In this document: positions 18,372-26,207 of the stretch, piece after piece
How positions within the stretch are numbered: the first letter of the stretch is position 1
Layout: every line of letters begins with the position of its first letter
Assembly: GCA_965247225.1 (NCBI GenBank)
Contig: CBDFGT010000005.1
Coordinates: 1-45,719 of the forward strand
DNA length: 45,719 bases
Reading direction: 5' to 3'
Origin: CBDFGT01 sp965247225
GTDB taxonomy: Bacteria > Pseudomonadota > Alphaproteobacteria > Rhizobiales > Rhizobiaceae
Notes under the pieces: model-generated
Databases searched by the model: none
Told to the model about the DNA's origin: nothing
The model's input: the letters and a program-made list of their open reading frames with translations, nothing else
Program-made: the position numbers and the translations under genes

Positions 18372-19187
18372 ATGAACATGATGTCTGAAGCAGCAGTTGA
18401 AAAAGCACTGGGTAAAACAATGAGTGAAGTTCCTCTGAAAATGGTCGGCAAGGACGTGTCCGTTTATTACGGCGAAAAGCGCGCTCTTTTTGATGTCAAT
18501 TTGAATGTTCGCCGCAACACGGTAACCGCCCTGATCGGCCCTTCCGGTTGCGGTAAATCGACATTCCTGCGGTGCCTCAACCGTATGAATGACACGATTG
18601 ACGGTTGCAAGGTTACCGGCAAGATCACGCTGGAAGACGGCGATATCTACGATCCGGCCATTGACGTGGTCGAGCTGCGTGCCCGTGTGGGCATGGTGTT
18701 CCAGAAACCAAATCCGTTCCCGAAATCCATCTATGAAAACATTGCCTATGGCCCGCGTATTCACGGCATTGCCCGTTCCAAGGCTGAAATGGATCACATT
18801 GTTGAAACCAGCCTCCAGAAGGCCGGTCTCTGGAATGAGGTCAAGGATCGCCAGCACGAGGCCGGAACCGGTCTTTCAGGAGGTCAGCAGCAGCGCCTGT
18901 GCATAGCACGTGCCATTGCTGTCAGCCCGGAAGTCATCCTGATGGATGAGCCATGCTCGGCGCTTGACCCGATTGCAACTGCAAAAGTGGAGGAGCTGAT
19001 CCACGAATTGCGTGCAAACTACACAATCGTCATTGTAACCCATTCCATGCAGCAGGCTGCCCGCGTTTCACAGCGCACCGCCATGTTCCATCTGGGTTAC
19101 CTTGTGGAAGAAAACGACACGGACAAGATGTTCACCAATCCGGATGAGCAGCGCACCCAGGATTACATCATGGGTCGTTTCGGCTGA
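18372..19187 (+). CDS. pstB: Phosphate ABC transporter ATPase PstB
   Basis: The 271-residue ATPase of the phosphate importer. All nucleotide-binding motifs are intact: Walker A GPSGCGKST, Q loop MVFQKPNPFP, signature LSGGQQQRL, Walker B VILMDEPCSALDP and the switch His in IVIVTHSMQQ. The start ATG at 18372 has AAGGAGC seven bases upstream, 12 bases after the pstA stop. An alternative in-frame ATG at 18420 would remove 16 non-conserved residues. Confidence 0.96.
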   Translation: MNMMSEAAVEKALGKTMSEVPLKMVGKDVSVYYGEKRALFDVNLNVRRNTVTALIGPSGCGKSTFLRCLNRMNDTIDGCKVTGKITLEDGDIYDPAIDVVELRARVGMVFQKPNPFPKSIYENIAYGPRIHGIARSKAEMDHIVETSLQKAGLWNEVKDRQHEAGTGLSGGQQQRLCIARAIAVSPEVILMDEPCSALDPIATAKVEELIHELRANYTIVIVTHSMQQAARVSQRTAMFHLGYLVEENDTDKMFTNPDEQRTQDYIMGRFG

Positions 19188-19200
19188 TCACCCGGTGCAA

Positions 19201-19220
19201 GCCCTGGTAAAAGCCAGGGC
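19201..19220 (+). promoter_or_regulatory. Intercistronic hairpin between pstB and phoU
   Basis: GCCCTGG (19201-19207) pairs with CCAGGGC (19214-19220) around loop TAAAAG. No T run follows. It lies 13 bases after the pstB stop in a 95-base gap, and may adjust phoU-phoB levels relative to the transporter genes. Confidence 0.55.
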
Positions 19221-19282
19221 GCGCACCAAAGGAACATGTCCTGCATGAACAGGCGCTGAAAAGGCCCATCGGAGAAAGAATC

Positions 19283-19993
19283 ATGAGCAGTTCTCACATT
19301 ATGTCAGCTTACGACGATGAGCTGAAATATCTCGCCCGCAGGATTTCCGAAATGGGCGGCCTTGCCGAACAGATGGTAGCAGACAGCGTCCGCGCATTGG
19401 TCAATACCGATATTGCGCTGGCCCAGCGGGTGATTTCCGAAGATGTCATCATGGATGAAGCTGAGCGGGAAATCACCGACAAGGCCATTGTGGTCATTGC
19501 AAAACGTCAGCCGGTTGCTGCCGACCTGCGTGAAATCATGGGCGTTATCCGCATTGCCGCTGACCTGGAACGTGTAGGCGATCTTGGCAAGAACACGGCC
19601 AAGCGGGTGGTTGCCATTCAGGCAAATGGTGTGCCGCGCCAGCTCGCCCGTGGTCTGGAGCATCTGGCCGAACTGGCCCTTGTGCAGTTGAAGGAAGTGC
19701 TGGACGTTTTCACATCGCGTTCCGCTGACAAGGCCAATGCCATCCGCGACCGTGACGGTGAAATCGACGCCATGTATACCTCGCTTTTTCGCGAGCTTTT
19801 GACCTACATGATGGAAGACCCGCGCAATATCACGCCATGCACACATCTTCTCTTCTGCGCAAAGAATATCGAGCGCATCGGCGATCACGCCACAAACATA
19901 GCGGAAACCATTTATTATATGGCCACAGGCTCCCAGCCTGCCGGCGAGCGTCCAAAGGACGACAATACACCGTCCATGCGGACGGCAGAATAG
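19283..19993 (+). CDS. phoU: Phosphate signalling adaptor PhoU
   Basis: Cytoplasmic helical-bundle protein that links PstB to PhoR and keeps the regulon off when phosphate is plentiful. 236 residues with two PhoU repeats; the family motifs DLREIMGVIRIAADLERVGD (about residues 77-96) and NIERIGDHATNIAETIYYM (about 194-212) are the metal-binding E/DxxxD helices. GGAG stands eight bases before the ATG at 19283. It lies between pstB and phoB as usual. Confidence 0.95.
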   Translation: MSSSHIMSAYDDELKYLARRISEMGGLAEQMVADSVRALVNTDIALAQRVISEDVIMDEAEREITDKAIVVIAKRQPVAADLREIMGVIRIAADLERVGDLGKNTAKRVVAIQANGVPRQLARGLEHLAELALVQLKEVLDVFTSRSADKANAIRDRDGEIDAMYTSLFRELLTYMMEDPRNITPCTHLLFCAKNIERIGDHATNIAETIYYMATGSQPAGERPKDDNTPSMRTAE

Positions 19994-20060
19994 GCTTTGG
20001 CGGGGCGGTGCAATAACCGTTCCTGCGACTTTCAAAACGTGACGAATGCAGGAAAGACTG

Positions 20061-20750
20061 ATGTCTATGGTGCCTAGAATTGCTGTGGTTGAAGATGAAG
20101 AGGCACTCAGCGTGCTTCTTCGCTATAATCTTGAATCTGAAGGCTATGATGTGGATACGATCCTGCGTGGCGACGAGGCGGAAATGCGCCTTGACGAGCG
20201 CTTGCCGGATCTTCTGATCCTCGACTGGATGTTGCCGGGCGTATCCGGTATTGAATTGTGCCGCCGCTTGCGCATGCGCCCTGATACACTGCGTCTGCCG
20301 ATCATCATGCTGACAGCCCGCGGCGAAGAAAGTGAGCGTATTCGCGGACTGGCAACAGGCGCTGATGATTATGTTGTGAAACCGTTTTCAACGGCAGAGC
20401 TGATGGCCCGCGTAAAGGCCATGTTGCGTCGTGCCAAGCCCGAGATCATGTCATCCCTGCTCAAGTGCGGGGATATCGAACTCGACCGGGAGACCCATCG
20501 GGTGCACCGCAAGAGCCGTGAAGTGCGGCTTGGACCAACGGAATTTCGCCTGCTGGAATTCCTGCTGTCGTCGCCGGGCCGTGTCTTTTCCCGTTCGCAA
20601 TTGCTGGATGGTGTCTGGGGTCATGATATCTATGTCGACGAGCGCACTGTCGATGTGCATGTCGGTCGCCTGCGCAAGGCGCTGAACTTTTCCAACATGC
20701 AGGATGTGATCCGCACCGTTCGCGGTGCAGGCTATTCTCTGGAAGCCTGA
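20061..20750 (+). CDS. phoB: Phosphate regulon response regulator PhoB
   Basis: OmpR-family activator of the phosphate regulon. The ATG at 20061 is chosen because AGGAAAG stands at good spacing and the protein then starts MSMVPRIAVVEDE; the ATG at 20046 lacks a binding site. Receiver domain: acidic pair ED (11-12), phospho-acceptor Asp 55 in LLILDWMLPG, and the switch Lys in DDYVVKPFS. The winged-helix domain (about 130-228) has RSQLLDGVWG and YVDERTVDVHVGRLRKAL. It would act on the PHO box at 14257-14285. Confidence 0.95.
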   Translation: MSMVPRIAVVEDEEALSVLLRYNLESEGYDVDTILRGDEAEMRLDERLPDLLILDWMLPGVSGIELCRRLRMRPDTLRLPIIMLTARGEESERIRGLATGADDYVVKPFSTAELMARVKAMLRRAKPEIMSSLLKCGDIELDRETHRVHRKSREVRLGPTEFRLLEFLLSSPGRVFSRSQLLDGVWGHDIYVDERTVDVHVGRLRKALNFSNMQDVIRTVRGAGYSLEA

Positions 20751-20781
20751 AGCCTGTACGGCCATAATCTTTATGAAATAA

Positions 20782-20805
20782 AAAACGGGCCGAAAGGCCC
20801 GTTTT
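20782..20805. terminator. Bidirectional terminator between phoB and gcrA
   Basis: AAAACGGGCC (20782-20791) and GGCCCGTTTT (20796-20805) form a perfect 10-bp stem with loop GAAA. The A and T tails make it work for phoB (+) and gcrA (-) alike. Confidence 0.92.
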
Positions 20806-20824
20806 CTGTTCGGAGTAGCGCCTT

Positions 20825-21370
20825 TCAGCGCGGGCGGCGGCGCTCGGAGGATGGCTGATAGGCCAGTCGCGAATGATAGCTGCAGTATGGACCATTCTGT
20901 GGCGCATCATTGCCGCAAAAATGAAACTCCTCTTTCATCGGATCGCCGATTGGCCATTTGCAGGTATTCTCGTTCAATTCTGTCAGCGCAAGACGGCGCG
21001 ACATTGGCACAACAACATTGGCGACAGGAACGATTTCCATGCTCTGTTCCGCATCGATTTCGATCTCTTCTTTCAGCATGGTGGCACCGGAAGCCCGTGA
21101 AACAGTCCGTGTCATTGTTGCCTGTGCGGTAGTGGACGTAACGCGGCTGGCAAAATTCTGCGCCCGAGGTGCAGAAGTTGTGCGCTTTGGCGCTGTGCGG
21201 GCAACAGTGGTACCGCCAGCTTTCGCCCGGCCCGGCAGGCAAAGCCTGTGCACTTTGCCGATAACGGCATTGCGGCTCACGCCACCCAGTTGAGCTGCGA
21301 TCTGGCTGGCGCTCAGACCTTCGGCCCAAAGCTTCTTCAGTCGTTCGACACGTTCATCTGTCCAGTTCAT
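20825..21370 (-). CDS. gcrA: GcrA-type cell cycle regulator
   Basis: GcrA binds sigma70 RNA polymerase and activates promoters carrying methylated GANTC sites in alphaproteobacteria. The start is put at 21370 (MNWTDERVERLKKLWAEG), the family's standard N-terminus, with GGAG nine bases upstream. The N-terminal DNA-binding domain reads SASQIAAQLGGVSRNAVIGK and VHRLCLPGR. The C-terminus has the conserved NTCKWPIGDPMKEEFHFCG and PYCSYHSRLAY segments, with a variable Ala/Thr/Ser-rich linker between. 181 residues. An earlier in-frame ATG at 21421 would add non-conserved residues. Its presence supports an alphaproteobacterial source and implies CcrM methylation. Confidence 0.93.
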   Translation of the reverse strand: MNWTDERVERLKKLWAEGLSASQIAAQLGGVSRNAVIGKVHRLCLPGRAKAGGTTVARTAPKRTTSAPRAQNFASRVTSTTAQATMTRTVSRASGATMLKEEIEIDAEQSMEIVPVANVVVPMSRRLALTELNENTCKWPIGDPMKEEFHFCGNDAPQNGPYCSYHSRLAYQPSSERRRPR

Positions 21371-21421
21371 ACCGTTCATCTCCATTCGCCCGTCGCCTGT
21401 CTCCTGGGTGGAATCGTTCAC

Positions 21422-21835
21422 CTCGCTCCGGGTGGCTCCCGAAACAGAAACGCCTCGTAACTGTGGGTGACGAATTCCGCTGTCTTAAATCTTGCTTCTG
21501 AATTTAACGTAGTGTTGTGGTGACTCCGTGACAAGAGTCCCGTGAATCAAGCTGATTCGTTTTTCCGGTTTTCCCCAACTTGTCCAAAAGAAAAAATTAC
21601 ACACGGACAGAAATGCAACAGCTTGCAGGGTTCAAAACCTGAAATGCCATTTGTCAATGGAAATCGGTCTGTTTTGTTGACATTGCACCGCAAAATGAAG
21701 ATAGTGATTGCGCCGCCGCAAGGCGGCATTTTTGATTTTTGGCGGGTGCCAATCGGTCCGCAAATGTTTGGTAACAGGGTCTTGCCCGGATCATCTGATC
21801 CGAGAAAGGCTGGTATGGATATGGAGATCGGCATT
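21422..21835. other. Regulatory gap between gcrA and argD
   Basis: A 414-base stretch with no credible gene. It carries GANTC sites (for example GAATC at 21544-21548 and GATTC at 21554-21558), the target of CcrM methylation. A promoter TTGACA (21677-21682), 17-base spacer, GATAGT (21700-21705) points to argD. Right after the expected start site a hairpin GCCGCC/GGCGGC (21712-21717/21722-21727) is followed by ATTTTTGATTTTT. Confidence 0.6.
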
Positions 21836-23023
21836 ATGACAACGGCAGCACCGCTCTACGACACGTACGCGCGCGCGCCGCTGCGTTTTGAGCGCGGCGA
21901 AGGTGTTTGGCTGATCGCCGAAGACGGAACCCGATATCTGGATTTTGCAGCCGGTGTTGCCGTCAATTCGCTGGGTCATGCCCATCCGCATCTGGTGTCC
22001 GCGCTGAAGGCGCAGGCCGACAAGGTCTGGCACCTTTCCAATCTCTACGAAGTTCCCGGGCAGGAGGTGCTGGGCGCCCGTCTCTGCGCCGCCACATTCG
22101 CCGACAAGGTGTTCTTTACCAATTCCGGTGCCGAAGCACTGGAATGTGCCATCAAGACCGCACGCCGTTATCATTTTTCAAAGGGCCATCCTGAAAAATT
22201 CCACATTATCACCTTTGAAGGTGCGTTCCACGGTCGTACCATCGCCACTATTGCGGCAGGTGGTCAAGAAAAATATCTGGAAGGCTTTGGCCCGAAAGCG
22301 GCAGGCTTTGATCAGGTTCCATTCGGTGATCTTGATGCTCTCAAAGCCGCGATTACACCTGAAACTGCCGCCATTCTGATCGAGCCTGTACAGGGGGAAG
22401 GCGGTATCCGCACCGTCAGCCTCGAATTCATGCGTGAATTGCGTGTACTTTGCGATGAGCAAGGACTGCTTCTGGTTCTGGATGAGGTGCAATGTGGGAT
22501 TGGACGAACCGGAAAGCTTTTTGCCTATGAATGGTCTGGAATCACGCCGGATATCATGGCTGTTGCCAAGGGAATAGGTGGCGGCTTTCCTCTGGGTGCA
22601 TGTCTTGCAACAGCCGAAGCGGCTTCCGGCATGGTTGCGGGTACGCATGGCTCCACATACGGCGGAAACCCGCTGGCCATGGCGGTTGGCAATGCGGTGC
22701 TGGACGTTGTTCTGGCGGATGGCTTTCTGCAACATGTCAATGATGTCGGTCTGGTCTTCACACAAGGCCTTGTTTCCCTGCATGATCGCTATCCTGATCT
22801 TGTGGAGGATATCCGCGGCAAGGGTCTGATGCTTGGTATCAAGTGGAAAATACCCAACACAACCGCGCTCAGGGCCATCAGGGCAGAAAATCTGCTGGCC
22901 GTTCCGGCGGGCGACAATGTCATTCGTCTTCTGCCGCCGCTGATTACCACGGCTGGGGAAGCACGCGATGGTCTTGCGCGCCTTGAGCGGGCTCTTGATC
23001 ATCTGAAGACCCAAACACATTAA
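21836..23023 (+). CDS. argD: Acetylornithine aminotransferase
   Basis: PLP-dependent class III aminotransferase that converts N-acetylglutamate semialdehyde to N-acetylornithine. The ATG at 21836 (MTTAAPLYDTYARAPLRFERG) has GGAG nine bases upstream; the longer open frame back to 21542 is not family-like. Motifs: FTNSGAEALECAIKTAR, FEGAFHGRT, EPVQGEGGI, LVLDEVQCGIGRTG and the PLP lysine in AVAKGIGGGFPLGA, then GTHGSTYGGNPLA. 395 residues. argF follows 30 bases later in the same direction; the argD-argF-hslO order is common in Rhizobiales. Confidence 0.94.
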   Translation: MTTAAPLYDTYARAPLRFERGEGVWLIAEDGTRYLDFAAGVAVNSLGHAHPHLVSALKAQADKVWHLSNLYEVPGQEVLGARLCAATFADKVFFTNSGAEALECAIKTARRYHFSKGHPEKFHIITFEGAFHGRTIATIAAGGQEKYLEGFGPKAAGFDQVPFGDLDALKAAITPETAAILIEPVQGEGGIRTVSLEFMRELRVLCDEQGLLLVLDEVQCGIGRTGKLFAYEWSGITPDIMAVAKGIGGGFPLGACLATAEAASGMVAGTHGSTYGGNPLAMAVGNAVLDVVLADGFLQHVNDVGLVFTQGLVSLHDRYPDLVEDIRGKGLMLGIKWKIPNTTALRAIRAENLLAVPAGDNVIRLLPPLITTAGEARDGLARLERALDHLKTQTH

Positions 23024-23053
23024 TCAGCCACAGGGTTGAAACAGGAAAAGACA

Positions 23054-23971
23054 ATGGCGTCTCCAAAACATTTTCTCGATCTGTCAGCAGTTTCGGCCAC
23101 GGACCTGCGGTCCATCATTGATGATGCCAGAACCCGAAAGCAGGCAACCAGGGCTGGTACGGCGGACAAGCCGATGGCCGGCAAGACTTTGGCCATGATC
23201 TTTGAAAAGCCGTCAACGCGCACCCGTGTGTCGTTCGAGGTTGGCTTCCGCCAGCTCGGCGGCGAGACCCTGTTTCTGTCCGGCACCGAAATGCAGCTTG
23301 GTCGCGCTGAAACAATCGGTGATACGGCCAGGGTTCTCTCGCGCTATGTTGATGCCATCATGATGCGCACGACCAACCACCAGCGCCTGCTGGAACTGGC
23401 CGAATATGCCACAGTGCCGGTTATCAACGGTCTTACCGATGATACCCATCCCTGCCAGATCATGGCGGATATTCTCACATTTGAAGAGCATCGCGGGCCG
23501 GTCAGGGGCAAGACCATTGCCTGGACGGGAGACGGCAACAATGTGCTGCATTCCCTGATTGAAGGCTCGGCCCGGTTTGGTTACCGCATGAACATGGCGG
23601 TGCCGCTGGGATCGGAACCGGAAGACCGGTTTATCAACTGGGCGCGCAACAATGGCGGCCAGGTCATGCTGACACATGATGCGGAAAAGGCCGTCGAAGG
23701 CGCGGATTGTGTTGTAACCGACACATGGGTGTCGATGAACCTTGAACACAAGGCCCGGGGACACAATGTCTTCATGCCATATCAGGTGAATGCACATCTG
23801 ATGGCAAAGGCCCGGGATGATGCATTGTTCATGCATTGCCTGCCGGCCCATCGCGGCGAAGAAGTCACAGACGAGGTCATTGATGGCCCCCGGTCTGTTG
23901 TATTTGATGAGGCGGAAAACCGTCTGCATGCGCAAAAATCCGTTCTGGCCTGGTGTCTGGGTGTGATTTGA
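23054..23971 (+). CDS. argF: Ornithine carbamoyltransferase
   Basis: Makes citrulline from ornithine and carbamoyl phosphate, next in arginine synthesis after argD and the deacetylase. Start at 23054 (MASPKHFLDLSAVSA) after AGGAAAAG. Carbamoyl phosphate site KPSTRTRVSFE, the TDDTHPCQIMADI segment, ornithine-binding VTDTWVSMN and the catalytic FMHCLPAHRGEEV are all present. 305 residues, full length. Co-transcribed with argD by position. Confidence 0.95.
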   Translation: MASPKHFLDLSAVSATDLRSIIDDARTRKQATRAGTADKPMAGKTLAMIFEKPSTRTRVSFEVGFRQLGGETLFLSGTEMQLGRAETIGDTARVLSRYVDAIMMRTTNHQRLLELAEYATVPVINGLTDDTHPCQIMADILTFEEHRGPVRGKTIAWTGDGNNVLHSLIEGSARFGYRMNMAVPLGSEPEDRFINWARNNGGQVMLTHDAEKAVEGADCVVTDTWVSMNLEHKARGHNVFMPYQVNAHLMAKARDDALFMHCLPAHRGEEVTDEVIDGPRSVVFDEAENRLHAQKSVLAWCLGVI

Positions 23972-24010
23972 TCCGCAGGGTGGTCCGCCAGAAAAGTGTT
24001 GGAGCGTATG

Positions 24011-24991
24011 ATGGTCGAAAATCCGGGCGAATTTTTAGGCGTTGAAGTTGCCGGTGATGACCATGTCATTCCCTTCCATGTAGAGGGGCTGGATGTGCGC
24101 GGTCGTGCGGTGCAGCTTGGACCGCTTCTGGATACGATCCTGTCGCGCCACAACTATCCGGTTCCCGTAGCCCGGCTTCTGGCTGAAACCATCGTCCTGT
24201 CTGTACTCCTGGGCACATCGCTGAAATTTGAGGGCAAGCTCATCATCCAGACCCAGGGCAACGGTCCTGTGGATCTGCTGGTGGCAGATTTTATGACACC
24301 GGATGGTGTGCGTGCCTATGCCCGTTTTTCGCAAGAGGCCGTTGAGGCCGCCATTGCCAGCGGAAAAACCGAACCGCACCAGCTTCTGGGCGAAGGCTAT
24401 CTTGCCTTTACCATTGATCAGGGCCAGGACAGCCAGCTTTATCAGGGTATTGTGCCTCTGGATGGTGCCACTCTGGAAGAGATTGCAGGTACCTACTTCC
24501 GCCAGTCGGAACAGATCCCGACGCGCATGCGCCTCAGCGTCGCCGAATTGCTGGATCGCGATGAAAACGGCAAACCGCGGCACCGCTGGCGGGCAGGCGG
24601 ACTTCTCGCCCAGTTCCTTCCACACGCACCCGAGCGCATGCGTTTGCCGGATCTGCATGGCGGTGACGGAGCGGATAATGAGGAGTTCGTCGAGGATGAT
24701 GTCTGGCTGGAAGCCCGAACGATGGTGGAAACCATTGAATACGACGAGTTGACGGATCCGTCTGTCAGCGCTGAACTTCTGTTGTACCGCCTGTTTCACG
24801 AGCGCGGTGTGCGTGTCTATCCCTCGCAACCGGTTGTCGACCGCTGCACCTGTTCACGCGAAAAGCTGCGCGGTGTGATCATGAATTTCACACAGGACGA
24901 GCGCGATCATATTGTCGAGGATGGTGCCATATCCGTAACATGCGAATTCTGCTCCACGACCTACGGGTTCGAGGCAGCGGAAATCAGTTGA
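24011..24991 (+). CDS. hslO: Redox-regulated chaperone Hsp33
   Basis: Cytosolic holdase activated by oxidation of a zinc-bound cysteine cluster. The four ligands are in the C-terminal region: CTC in VDRCTCSREKLRG and CEFC in VTCEFCSTTYGF. The N-terminal domain has LAETIVLSVLLGTSLKFEGK and QTQGNGPVDLLVADF. Two ATGs stand together (24008, 24011); the second is preferred for its six-base distance from GGAG (24001-24004). 326 residues. The end overlaps the apaG end by eight bases. Confidence 0.93.
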   Translation: MVENPGEFLGVEVAGDDHVIPFHVEGLDVRGRAVQLGPLLDTILSRHNYPVPVARLLAETIVLSVLLGTSLKFEGKLIIQTQGNGPVDLLVADFMTPDGVRAYARFSQEAVEAAIASGKTEPHQLLGEGYLAFTIDQGQDSQLYQGIVPLDGATLEEIAGTYFRQSEQIPTRMRLSVAELLDRDENGKPRHRWRAGGLLAQFLPHAPERMRLPDLHGGDGADNEEFVEDDVWLEARTMVETIEYDELTDPSVSAELLLYRLFHERGVRVYPSQPVVDRCTCSREKLRGVIMNFTQDERDHIVEDGAISVTCEFCSTTYGFEAAEIS

Positions 24992-25379
24992 TCACCCGGG
25001 CCACGCCGGGCGAATCCAGCGAAAAGGCCGGTATGTCGACACTGAAAAGCTCTCCGTCATCCTGTCCCAGCATCTGGTAGCGGCCAAACATCATGCCCGA
25101 AGGCGTATCCAGCGGGCAGCCAGATGAATATTCATAGGTGTCACCCGGATTCAGCAGGGGCTGTTCTCCGACAACGCCGGGTCCGGTGACTTCATCCACC
25201 ATGCCGTTTTCGTCCGTGATATGCCAGTATCGGTACATCAGCCGGACTCGTTTGCTGGAATGGTTGGAAATCACCACCCGGTAGGCCCAGACATAACGAC
25301 TGTCGTCCGGATCGGATTGCTCCGCCAGATAATAGGGTTCAACGGTGACTTCGATATCGCGGGTTACCGCCCGATACAT
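24984..25379 (-). CDS. apaG: ApaG domain protein
   Basis: A 131-residue protein of the ApaG family (fibronectin-III-like fold, often listed as a Co2+/Mg2+ efflux protein, though the biochemical role is unclear). Family segments: VTVEPYYLAEQSDPDDSRYV, YRVVISNHSSKRVRL, VTGPGVVGEQPLLNPGDTYE and the typical YSSGCPLDTPSGMMFGRYQM. AAGG stands seven bases upstream of the start. Convergent with hslO with an 8-base overlap of the coding ends. Confidence 0.94.
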   Translation of the reverse strand: MYRAVTRDIEVTVEPYYLAEQSDPDDSRYVWAYRVVISNHSSKRVRLMYRYWHITDENGMVDEVTGPGVVGEQPLLNPGDTYEYSSGCPLDTPSGMMFGRYQMLGQDDGELFSVDIPAFSLDSPGVARVIN

Positions 25380-25471
25380 GCAACACCCTTATTCACGACC
25401 ATCGGCAAGACAGTGGACCTTTGCCGAAGACTTGTGCCTATCATGCACATTCAACCTTGCGGCTGGCATAC

Positions 25472-25486
25472 CTTGATATTATCAAG
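25472..25486. promoter_or_regulatory. 15-bp palindrome before the phosphatidyltransferase-like gene
   Basis: CTTGATA and TATCAAG are perfect inverted arms around one central T, 89 bases before the start at 25576. It is a possible operator; no regulator is identified. Confidence 0.35.
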
Positions 25487-25575
25487 CACAGAACCTTCTT
25501 GCACAAGGATACAATAGTGTTTTCGGCAATTGCCAGTATCAGGATATTCTGCAGAAACAAAAAGGGGAAGCAGAG

Positions 25576-26190
25576 ATGTTGGACAGCCGCTTGCGTGAAC
25601 GTATTCGGCCCGTTCTTGATGAGACCGGAACAGCCCTCGCTGCAATGGGTGTGACAGCCAGTCAGGTAACACTGGCGGCTTTTGCTACGGGCTGTCTTTC
25701 GGTGCTTGCCATCTGCGCCGGTGCATACTGGACCGGTCTTCTCCTTCTTGTTATCAGCAGGACAGGAGACGGTCTGGACGGCGCTGTTGCCCGGGCGACG
25801 CAAAGGACTGATTTTTGCGGCTTTCTCGAGATTGTCCTGAATTGCCTGTTTTACGGCCTGATTCCGCTGGCGTTTGTACTGGCAGACCCTGCTGCCAATG
25901 CGGTGGCCGGTGCGGTCCTGCTGGTATGTTTTTATGGAAACACTGCCAGCTTTCTGGCCTTTGCCATCATGGTCGAAAAGCAGAAAATTCAGGGACTTCC
26001 GGCAAAATCATTCTATTTCAGGACCGATCTTGAAGGGCCGTTTGAAACCTGTACTATTTTTGCTCTGGCCTGTCTTTTCCCCGGATGGTTTCCGGTTCTG
26101 GTCTGCATTTTTGCAACGGTATGTATCTACACAATATTTTCGCGCATTGTGCTGGCATACAAAAATTGGAGTAAAGTCCCCTCCGCCTGA
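25576..26190 (+). CDS. CDP-alcohol phosphatidyltransferase-like membrane protein, altered active site
   Basis: A 204-residue membrane protein with about six helices. The segment GDGLDGAVARATQRTDF is the first half of the CDP-alcohol phosphotransferase signature D-x2-D-G-x2-A-R, which binds the metal and CDP. The second half normally reads G-x3-D-x3-D; here the corresponding positions are C, E and N (in FCGFLEIVLNC). The last Asp is the general base in the known structures, so activity may be changed or lost. The rest (FYGLIPLAFVLADPAANAV, GFYGN-like CFYGNTASFLAFA) matches a conserved alphaproteobacterial branch of unassigned substrate. GGGGAAGCAGAG precedes the ATG. Possible products are phospholipids, but none can be named. 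Confidence 0.8.
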   Translation: MLDSRLRERIRPVLDETGTALAAMGVTASQVTLAAFATGCLSVLAICAGAYWTGLLLLVISRTGDGLDGAVARATQRTDFCGFLEIVLNCLFYGLIPLAFVLADPAANAVAGAVLLVCFYGNTASFLAFAIMVEKQKIQGLPAKSFYFRTDLEGPFETCTIFALACLFPGWFPVLVCIFATVCIYTIFSRIVLAYKNWSKVPSA

Positions 26191-26207
26191 TACGGAGGGG
26201 ATACGGG

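Noticed and set aside
21371..21520. CtrA-type TTAA-N7-TTAA site before gcrA
   Set aside because: The two TTAA words in this region are about 15 bases apart, which does not fit the motif.
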